Of a stretch of DNA of 64,000 nucleotides, positions 57,426 to 64,000 are shown piece after piece; within the stretch, counting starts at the first letter, position 1; the number at the start of each line of letters is the position of its first letter. The DNA is from Rhodoferax_B ferrireducens_A (GTDB taxonomy: Bacteria; Pseudomonadota; Gammaproteobacteria; Burkholderiales; Burkholderiaceae_C): NCBI RefSeq assembly GCF_031458075.1, contig NZ_JAVDXT010000005.1, forward strand, positions 1 to 64,000, given 5' to 3'. A program made the translations under genes and the position numbers. The notes beneath the pieces are model-generated. The model was given only the letters and a program-made list of their open reading frames with translations, made no database searches and was not told the origin of the DNA.

Positions 57426-58661
57426 ATGAGCTTTCAACAAGGTCTGTCCGGTCTGAACGCCTCCAGCCAGAATCTGGACGTGATCGGCCACAACATCGCC
57501 AACGCGAACACCACAGGCATGAAGGCCTCGCGGGCCGAGTTTGCCGAGTTATACGCCTCCTCGCTGGGCAGCTCCGGCGGCATCAGCAACGGCATCGGCG
57601 TCGAGGTTTCCACCGTGTCGCAGCAGTTCACCCAGGGCAATATCAGCATTACCAACAACTCGCTGGACGTCGCCATCAACGGTAACGGCTTCTTCCAGAT
57701 CGAGCTGCCCAATGGCAGCACCGCCTACAGCCGCGACGGTGCCTTCAAACTCAACGACGACGGAGAGATCATCACCAATAGCGGCGGCCACCTGATGGGC
57801 CTGACTGCCGCCGCGGATGGCAGCATTCCTACGGGCGGCGCCATCGGCCCCCTGCTCCTGCCTGCCGGTGGTGAAATTCCGGCCGAGGTCAGCACCAAGA
57901 TCGACTTGACCTTCAACCTGGACACCGAAGCAGCCATTGCCACCGGTACCGCACCCAGCGCCCTGGTACCGCCGCTGGCCACCTACGGAACCTCGGCGCT
58001 GGCCTACAACGAGCAAGGCGTGGCGATTCCCGTCAGCATCTATTTCACCAAAACTGCGGTCAATACCTGGGACGTGTATACCAGCGTAGACGGAGCCACC
58101 CCCACCCTGGTGCCAACGCCTCTGACGTTTGGCACCAACGGCACGATCACCCCCGCCTCGTTCACCCTGGGGTCGATTGCGCTGCCCAGCGCCGCCACAC
58201 CGCCACCGGCCGGCACGTTCTCGGTCGACATCAATATCGCCGACGCGACGCAGCAGGGCTCCAAGTTTTCTGTTACCAAAGCCAAGGGCGACGGGCAGGC
58301 ACCTGGCACGCTGACTGCCATCAACATCGATGAGAGCGGCATCATCCAGGGCACGTACTCGAACGGCAAATCTCTCGCTGCCGGGCAGATCCAGCTCGCC
58401 AGCTTTACCAACGTACAGGGCCTGGCGCCGATTGGCGGCAATTACTGGCAGGCCACCGTGTCCAGCGGCGAGCCGTCGGTCAAGGGCGCCCCCGGCACCG
58501 GCAACCTGGGCGGCCTGCGCGCCGGTTCGCTGGAAGACTCCAACGTCGACCTGACCAAAGAGCTGGTCAACATGATGACCGCCCAGCGCGCCTACCAGGC
58601 CAACGCCCAGACCATCAAGACCCAGGACCAGGTGATGTCCACCCTGGTCAATCTGCGCTAA
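57426..58661 (+). CDS. flgE: Hook protein FlgE
   Basis: 411 residues: N-terminal LNASSQNLDVIGHNIANANT, a large variable middle, and C-terminal TKELVNMMTAQRAYQANAQT. AGGAGC lies before the ATG. Forms the universal joint. Confidence 0.97.
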   Translation: MSFQQGLSGLNASSQNLDVIGHNIANANTTGMKASRAEFAELYASSLGSSGGISNGIGVEVSTVSQQFTQGNISITNNSLDVAINGNGFFQIELPNGSTAYSRDGAFKLNDDGEIITNSGGHLMGLTAAADGSIPTGGAIGPLLLPAGGEIPAEVSTKIDLTFNLDTEAAIATGTAPSALVPPLATYGTSALAYNEQGVAIPVSIYFTKTAVNTWDVYTSVDGATPTLVPTPLTFGTNGTITPASFTLGSIALPSAATPPPAGTFSVDINIADATQQGSKFSVTKAKGDGQAPGTLTAINIDESGIIQGTYSNGKSLAAGQIQLASFTNVQGLAPIGGNYWQATVSSGEPSVKGAPGTGNLGGLRAGSLEDSNVDLTKELVNMMTAQRAYQANAQTIKTQDQVMSTLVNLR

Positions 58662-58699
58662 GCCCGCTGAGCGCAGCGCCCGCCTGAGAAAGCCCCGCC

Positions 58700-59440
58700 A
58701 TGGACCACATCATTTACACCTCGATGACGGGAGCCAACACGGCTGCCAACCGGCAAGCCGTGCTGGCCAACAACCTGGCCAACGTCTCTACCGGCGGGTT
58801 CCGTGCCGAGCTGTCCACCTACCGCTCCGTGCCCCTGAACGGCCCCGGCGCCAGCACCCGCGTCTTTGCACTGGAAGCCACGGCCGGCCACTCGGAAACC
58901 CCGGGCCCGATACAGCGCACCGGCCGCAACCTGGATGCCATGGCCCAGGGCAACGCCTGGTTCACCGTGCAAGGCCTGGATGGCACAGAAGCCTACACCC
59001 GGGCCGGCTCTTTCGAAGTTTCGCCCAACAACACCCTGGTCACGCCCATGGGCCTGCCCGTGTTGTCCGACGGGGGCGCGCCCATCGATGTGCCGGCCAA
59101 TTCTGAAATTACCTTCGGCAGCGATGGCACTATCAGCGCCAAGGTGGCGGGCCAGGCACCCACCAACCTGGGCCGGCTGAAGATGGTCACGCCCGATGTG
59201 GACAACCCCATCAAGCGCGGTGACGACGGCCTGTTCCGCGGCGCCACCGGCGACCCGCTACCCGCCGATGCCAACGCCAAGCTGCTCTCCGGCGCAGTAG
59301 AAGGCTCGAACGTCAATGCCGTGGAAACCATGGTCGGCATGATCCAGGTCGCCCGCCAGTTTGAAACCCAGATGCGCCTGCTGCAGACCGCAGAAACCAA
59401 CGACAAATCTGCCAGCCAGTTGCTGAACGTACAGGGCTGA
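58700..59440 (+). CDS. flgF: Rod protein FlgF
   Basis: 246 residues with ANRQAVLANNLANVSTGGFR at the N-terminus and VEGSNVNAVETMVGMIQVAR at the C-terminus. Slightly shorter than FlgG and placed before it, as usual. Confidence 0.95.
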   Translation: MDHIIYTSMTGANTAANRQAVLANNLANVSTGGFRAELSTYRSVPLNGPGASTRVFALEATAGHSETPGPIQRTGRNLDAMAQGNAWFTVQGLDGTEAYTRAGSFEVSPNNTLVTPMGLPVLSDGGAPIDVPANSEITFGSDGTISAKVAGQAPTNLGRLKMVTPDVDNPIKRGDDGLFRGATGDPLPADANAKLLSGAVEGSNVNAVETMVGMIQVARQFETQMRLLQTAETNDKSASQLLNVQG

Positions 59441-59465
59441 TCGCCCGCAAAGTAAAGGAATCGCC

Positions 59466-60248
59466 ATGATCAACTCCCTGTGGATCTCCAAGACGGGTAT
59501 GGAAGCCCAGCAAACCCAGCTGGACGTGATCTCGCACAATCTGGCGAACGTCTCCACCACCGGTTACAAACGCGCCAATGCGGTGTTTGAAGACCTGATC
59601 TACCAAAACCTGCGCCAGGTCGGCGCCAACAGCACCGAACAAAACCAGCTGCCCACCGGCTTGCACCTGGGCCTGGGCGTGCGCACCGTAGCCACCACCC
59701 GCTCCTTCGCCCAGGGCAGCCTGCAATCGTCGGGCAATGCGCTCGACGTGGCGATCAATGGCAACGGCTTCTTCCAGATCAACCAGACCGACGGCACGAT
59801 TGGCTACACCCGCGATGGCTCTTTCCAGGTGGACTCCCAAGGCCGTCTGGTCACCGCCGCCGGCCTGACGGTCGCCAGCGGCGTAACCATCCCAGTTACC
59901 GCCCAAAGTGTCACCATCAGCACCGACGGCTCGGTCACCGTGATGTTGCCGGGCAACAGCACACCCCAGCCCGCCGGCAATATTGCGCTGGCCAACTTCA
60001 TCAACCCGGCCGGTCTGGAGCCCAAAGGCGGCAACCTGTACACCGAAACCCCGGCCTCTGGCCAACCGACCACCGGCACGCCCGGCGTCAGCGGCATGGG
60101 CGTGGTCAAGCAGGGCTTTGTAGAAACCTCCAACGTCAACGTGGTGCAGGAACTGGTCACCATGATCCAGACCCAGCGCGCGTATGAAATGAATTCCAAG
60201 GCCGTGCAGACCTCCGACCAGATGCTGCAAAAACTGGCCCAGCTCTAG
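59466..60248 (+). CDS. flgG: Distal rod protein FlgG
   Basis: 260 residues, the standard length. WISKTGMEAQQTQLDVISHN at the start and ETSNVNVVQELVTMIQTQRA at the end are diagnostic. 25 bp after flgF. Confidence 0.97.
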   Translation: MINSLWISKTGMEAQQTQLDVISHNLANVSTTGYKRANAVFEDLIYQNLRQVGANSTEQNQLPTGLHLGLGVRTVATTRSFAQGSLQSSGNALDVAINGNGFFQINQTDGTIGYTRDGSFQVDSQGRLVTAAGLTVASGVTIPVTAQSVTISTDGSVTVMLPGNSTPQPAGNIALANFINPAGLEPKGGNLYTETPASGQPTTGTPGVSGMGVVKQGFVETSNVNVVQELVTMIQTQRAYEMNSKAVQTSDQMLQKLAQL

Positions 60249-60258
60249 GAACCAAGCC

Positions 60259-60966
60259 ATGTACACCGCATCCCTTACTGCTGCTCTGCGCTGGTGTGCC
60301 GCCGTGGCGGCCATCGGCCTGCTCTGCACTGGCTGCGAAACCCTGCAGCCCGCACCCAAGGTGGATTTCGTTGAATCCACCCTGCCCCGGGCGCTCCCCC
60401 CAACCGCGGCGGCGACGACGGCACGCCCCACCGGCAGCCTGTTCACCTCGTCGGCCTACCGGCCGGTTTTCGAGGACCGGCGCCCACGCCTGGTGGGCGA
60501 CAGCCTGACGATCCAGATCGTGGAAAACGTCAGTGCCAGCCAGAAATCCTCCAGCACCGTCAACCGATCGGCGGAAAACGAAGCCGGCATCACCGCCTTG
60601 CCATTCCTGAAAACGCCGCTGCTGAACAAGCTGTCGGTCGGCGCCAGCTCTAGCAGCGACTTCTCCGGCAAGGGCGGCACCGAAAGCGCCAACACCTTCT
60701 CCGGCGCAATTACCGTCACCGTGGTGGAGGTGCTCGCCAACGGCCACCTGGTCGTGGCTGGCGAGAAGCAGATTGGCGTGAACCAGAACGTCGACGTGCT
60801 GCGCTTCTCGGGCACCGTCGACCCCCGCGCCGTGCAACCCGGCAGCATCGTCAGCTCCACCCAGGTGGCAAATGCGCGTATAGAGTCCAAAGGGCGCGGC
60901 GCCCAGGGCGAAGCCCAAACAATAGGCTGGTTGTCCCGGTTCTTTTTGACCGTTCTCCCGTTCTAG
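60259..60966 (+). CDS. flgH: L-ring lipoprotein FlgH
   Basis: 235 residues with a lipoprotein signal (GLLCTGC, Cys about residue 23; the -3 position is Cys where Leu is commoner). Conserved PRLVGDSLTIQIVENVSASQ and NGHLVVAGEKQIGVNQNVDV. Forms the outer-membrane ring. Confidence 0.95.
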   Translation: MYTASLTAALRWCAAVAAIGLLCTGCETLQPAPKVDFVESTLPRALPPTAAATTARPTGSLFTSSAYRPVFEDRRPRLVGDSLTIQIVENVSASQKSSSTVNRSAENEAGITALPFLKTPLLNKLSVGASSSSDFSGKGGTESANTFSGAITVTVVEVLANGHLVVAGEKQIGVNQNVDVLRFSGTVDPRAVQPGSIVSSTQVANARIESKGRGAQGEAQTIGWLSRFFLTVLPF

Positions 60967-60984
60967 CGCGCAGGAAAATAATGC

Positions 60985-61011
60985 TAAAGGTTGGACCAAT
61001 TCGGTCGAACC
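60985..61011 (+). promoter_or_regulatory. Candidate sigma28-like promoter before flgI
   Basis: TAAAGGTT (7 of 8), 11-bp spacer, GTCGAACC (4 of 8) in the 68-bp gap before flgI. The -10 resembles that proposed for flgM (GTCGAAAC). Weak, and unusual in the middle of the flg operon. Confidence 0.35.
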
Positions 61012-61034
61012 ATACGTAGAACGGGTTGTTCGCC

Positions 61035-62177
61035 ATGCATTTTTTCCGCCACCTGCCGACACGCCGTGCCGTGACCTGGGTCTCGGCGCTGTGCATGGTG
61101 CTGGGCGTGCTGGCAGCCAGCCCCGCCCAGGCCTTGCGCATCAAGGAAGTCGCCGCCGTCCAGGGCGTGCGCAGCAACCAGTTGACCGGCTACGGCCTGG
61201 TGGTCGGCCTCGACGGCACGGGTGACCAGACCACCCAGATGCCCTACACCTCGCAAAGCCTGTCCAGCTACTTGCAGCAAATGGGCATCACCCTGCCGGC
61301 CAGCCTGGCGTCGTCGCTGCAGCTGAAAAACGTGGCAGCGGTCATCGTTACTGCCCAATTACCCGCATTCGCCCAACCCGGACAGACCATCGACGTGAAC
61401 GTGGCCTCCATGGGCAACTCCAAGTCGCTCAAGGGCGGCATGCTCATCACGACCCCGCTGCGCGGCGCTGATGGCGAAATCTACGCCATGGCCCAGGGCA
61501 ATATGGTGGTGGCCGGCGCCGGCGCTGCCGCCGGCGGCAGCAAGGTGCAGATCAACCACCTGAGTGCCGGTCGCATCCCTTCCGGCGCCCAGGTCGAACG
61601 CAGCGTGCCCACGCCGCTGCAAGAGGGCGACTACATCACCCTGGACCTGAACTCATCCGACTTCCAGACCGCCCGCCGGGTGGCTGCGGCCGTCAACAAC
61701 AAGCTGGGCAGCGGCCTGGCGAACGCGATGGACGGCCGTACTGTCCGGGTGCGTGCGCCCAACGACCCGAATGCCCGCGTCAACTTTTTGGCCGACCTGG
61801 AAGAGCTGCCGCTCGAAGCCTCTTCGCCGGCCGCCAAGGTGGTGATCAACTCCCGCACCGGCTCCATCGTGCTGAACCAGGCCGTGACCCTCGGCCCCTG
61901 TGCGATTGCCCATGGCAATTTGTCCATCAGCATCAGCACCACGCCCTCGGTCAGCCAACCCAATCCCTTGTCGCAAGGGCAGACCGTGGTGACAGAAAAA
62001 AGCAATATCCAGATCAAGCAGGAACCCGGCATCCTGATCCAGGTTCCACCCGCACCCCAGCTGTCCGACGTGGTGCGCGCCTTGAACGCCCTGGGCGCGA
62101 CCCCCCAGGATTTGCTGGCCATTCTGCAAGCCATCAAGGCCGCAGGTGCCCTCAACGCCGAGCTGGAGGTGATCTGA
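61035..62177 (+). CDS. flgI: P-ring protein FlgI
   Basis: 380 residues: a cleavable signal peptide (LPTRRAVTWVSALCMVLGVL, AQA cleavage) then LRIKEVAAVQGVRSNQLTGY and GLVVGLDGTGDQTTQMPYT, the classical FlgI start of the mature protein. ATG at 61035 is preferred over an in-frame TTG 9 bp upstream. One base separates it from flgJ. Confidence 0.96.
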   Translation: MHFFRHLPTRRAVTWVSALCMVLGVLAASPAQALRIKEVAAVQGVRSNQLTGYGLVVGLDGTGDQTTQMPYTSQSLSSYLQQMGITLPASLASSLQLKNVAAVIVTAQLPAFAQPGQTIDVNVASMGNSKSLKGGMLITTPLRGADGEIYAMAQGNMVVAGAGAAAGGSKVQINHLSAGRIPSGAQVERSVPTPLQEGDYITLDLNSSDFQTARRVAAAVNNKLGSGLANAMDGRTVRVRAPNDPNARVNFLADLEELPLEASSPAAKVVINSRTGSIVLNQAVTLGPCAIAHGNLSISISTTPSVSQPNPLSQGQTVVTEKSNIQIKQEPGILIQVPPAPQLSDVVRALNALGATPQDLLAILQAIKAAGALNAELEVI

Positions 62178-62178
62178 C

Positions 62179-63066
62179 ATGTCGTTATCGCTGAATCCAC
62201 TGAACCAGGCCTCGCAAGTCTCTTCCAATGCGCTTGCGGCCGACGTCAAATCGCTGAATGCGCTGAAACAGCAGGCCGGCCAAGACAGCCCTGCCGCCAT
62301 CAAGGAAACCGCCAAGCAGCTGGAATCGCTGTTCATGCGCGAGCTGATCAAGAGCATGCGCGAGGCCACCACCAAATCCGGCATGTTCGACAGCCCCCAG
62401 GGCGACCTGGGCACCGACCTGCTCGACCAGCAGCTGTCGGTCACCATGTCGGGCCGGCCCGGCGGTTTATCGGAAGCCATCGAACGCCAGCTGACGCGCC
62501 AGACCGTGCCCGCCGATGGCAGCACCCTGCAGCTGGGCACGCCGGCCAGCCGCCTATCCCCTGCACCGGTGACCGGGCCAGTGAGCCGCACCACCAGCCA
62601 AAGCGACTTTGTGCAACGCCACAACGGTACGGCCATGCAGGTTGAAAAAGACACCGGTTTGCCCGCCAGCTACTTGCTGGGCCAGGCAGGCCATGAAACC
62701 GGCTGGGGCCGCAAAGAGATTTTGAACAAAGACGGCAGCACCTCGTTCAACCTGTTCGGCATCAAGGCGGGCTCCAGCTGGACGGGCAAGACCACTACCA
62801 TCACCACCACCGAGGTGATCAACGGCGAATCGCGCAAGGTCAGCGCCAAGTTCCGGGCTTACGACTCCTATGAAGAGTCGTTCAAGGACTACGCCAAGCT
62901 GATCAACGAAAGCCCGCGCTACGCCCAGGCCCGCCAGCAGACCGGCTCATCCCAGGCCTATGCAACCGAACTCAAGCGCGCCGGCTACGCCACCGACCCC
63001 GACTACGCCGCCAAGCTGACCCGGGCCATCAGTACCACCCAGCAGCTGCGCCGGGCCTACGCGTAA
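62179..63066 (+). CDS. flgJ: Rod cap and peptidoglycan hydrolase FlgJ
   Basis: 295 residues in two domains. The N-terminal rod-scaffold part has ETAKQLESLFMRELIKSMRE; the C-terminal glucosaminidase has the catalytic Glu in LGQAGHETGWGRKEI and TSFNLFGIKAGSSW. Opens the wall for the rod. The dual-domain form is typical of beta- and gammaproteobacteria. Confidence 0.96.
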   Translation: MSLSLNPLNQASQVSSNALAADVKSLNALKQQAGQDSPAAIKETAKQLESLFMRELIKSMREATTKSGMFDSPQGDLGTDLLDQQLSVTMSGRPGGLSEAIERQLTRQTVPADGSTLQLGTPASRLSPAPVTGPVSRTTSQSDFVQRHNGTAMQVEKDTGLPASYLLGQAGHETGWGRKEILNKDGSTSFNLFGIKAGSSWTGKTTTITTTEVINGESRKVSAKFRAYDSYEESFKDYAKLINESPRYAQARQQTGSSQAYATELKRAGYATDPDYAAKLTRAISTTQQLRRAYA

Positions 63067-63075
63067 CAGACCGCC

Positions 63076-64000
63076 ATGAGCAATCTACTCAACGTCGGCA
63101 CGCGGGCCCTGGTCGCCAACGAAGTCGCCCTGCAAACCATTGGCAACAATATTGCCAACGCCAACACCGTCGGCTACTCGCGCCAGACCACGGTGCTGCA
63201 GACCGTCGAAGGCCAGTTCAGCGGTGGCGGCTATATCGGCAAGGGCGTGGACATTGCCACCATCCAGCGCAACCACAACGAATACCTGACCCGTCAAGCC
63301 GCACTGTCCAAGTCGGTCTCGGCCTCCGACATCGCCCGTGCCAACAAGCTGCTGCAGCTGGAAGACATATTCACCGGTGGCAAGAACGGCCTGGGCGCTG
63401 CGGTCACCGACATGATGAACGCGTTTTCGGACGTGGCCAGTGCCCCGACCGACCTGACCGCGCGCACCGTGGTGCTGACCCGCGCCGACGAAGCCGCAGC
63501 CCGCTTCAACGATGCCGCTACCCAGCTCACCAACCTGCAGACTGGCCTGCGCACCGAACTCGAAAACTCCGTCGATGCGGTCAACACCCTGACCAGCAGC
63601 ATCGCCGCCGTCAACCTGCAGCTGCAACAGGCCAGGGGTAACGGCCAGTCGCCCAACGACTTGCTGGACAAGCGCGATAACCTGATCAGCCAGCTCAACC
63701 AGTACATACAGACCACCTCCATCGATGCCGGAGACGGCACCGTCACGCTGTTTGCGGCCAGCAGCCAGCCCCTGGTGCTGGGCGTCAAATCCAATCCGCT
63801 GTCGGTGCAAACCGACCCGCAGGACAACACCAAGACCCAGGTTGCCATCAATTTCGGCAACCAGACGGCCGTGCTGTCCGAGGACATGCTGGGTGGCGGC
63901 GAGATCGCCGGCATGTTGAAGTTCCAGAACAAGGACCTGGCCGAGGGCGTGAACCTGCTGGGTCGCATGGCGGTCAGCATCACCACCGTGCTGAATGCGC
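63076..64000 (+). CDS. flgK: Hook-filament junction protein FlgK (5' part)
   Basis: ATG at 63076, 9 bp after flgJ. The open frame runs to the window edge (about 308 residues). The N-terminus LLNVGTRALVANEVALQTIG and NNIANANTVGYSRQT are the FlgK pattern, with SPNDLLDKRDNLISQLNQYI downstream. flgL is expected next, outside the window. Confidence 0.95.
   Translation, partial: MSNLLNVGTRALVANEVALQTIGNNIANANTVGYSRQTTVLQTVEGQFSGGGYIGKGVDIATIQRNHNEYLTRQAALSKSVSASDIARANKLLQLEDIFTGGKNGLGAAVTDMMNAFSDVASAPTDLTARTVVLTRADEAAARFNDAATQLTNLQTGLRTELENSVDAVNTLTSSIAAVNLQLQQARGNGQSPNDLLDKRDNLISQLNQYIQTTSIDAGDGTVTLFAASSQPLVLGVKSNPLSVQTDPQDNTKTQVAINFGNQTAVLSEDMLGGGEIAGMLKFQNKDLAEGVNLLGRMAVSITTVLNA

Overview
The window looks like chromosome of a betaproteobacterium, most likely a Comamonadaceae member close to Rhodoferax. 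This rests on the 16S/23S character, the tRNA-Ala/tRNA-Ile spacer, the gene order of the flagellar blocks and a small hairpin repeat of a kind I recall from that family. No database search was possible, so the genus is an inference.

Layout. (1) 1-5800: a complete rRNA operon on the minus strand (16S, tRNA-Ile, tRNA-Ala, 23S, 5S, terminator). Its promoter and leader segment reappears as a 95-bp perfect copy at the left window edge, suggesting a second operon in tandem just outside. (2) 6122-8029: Uup-type ABC-F ATPase. (3) 8104-14430, minus: chemotaxis operon, in transcription order a CheZ-like small protein, cheY, cheA, cheW, cheR, cheD, cheB. (4) 14617-16355, plus: a soluble receiver-histidine kinase and a NarL/LuxR-type regulator. 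(5) 16380-27300, minus: fliF-G-H-I-J-K and fliL-M-N-O-P-Q-R (MS ring, C ring, export apparatus, hook-length control), with fliE divergent. (6) 27838-33007: fliT, fliS, fliD and two very similar flagellin genes facing away from each other. (7) 33161-44583, minus: a seven-gene glycan island. It makes a CDP-activated 6-deoxyhexose that is probably C- and O-methylated, and encodes one giant protein with three TPR plus GT41 (O-GlcNAc-transferase/SPINDLY-like) modules. (8) 44799-53986, plus: motA, motB, cheY, cheZ, flhB, flhA, flhF, an flhG-position gene without a P-loop, and fliA (sigma28). (9) 54057-64000: flgN, flgM and flgA on minus; flgB to flgK on plus, with flgK cut by the right edge.

Together this is an almost complete polar-type (FlhF-containing) flagellum and chemotaxis supercluster. 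Several sigma28-like promoters (TAAAG/N11/GCCGATAA class) can be read in front of the late units: flagellin, fliS, motA and probably flgM. No flhDC, no fleQ-type activator and no flgL are inside the window. The glycan island sits between the flagellins and motAB, which makes flagellin the most likely glycosylation target.

The observations most worth a second look are the triple GT41 protein with a 446-bp identical stretch in its first and third modules, the CDP-sugar route lacking a 3-dehydrase but carrying a C-methyltransferase, the P-loop-less FlhG, and the CheZ-like protein at the head of the che operon.
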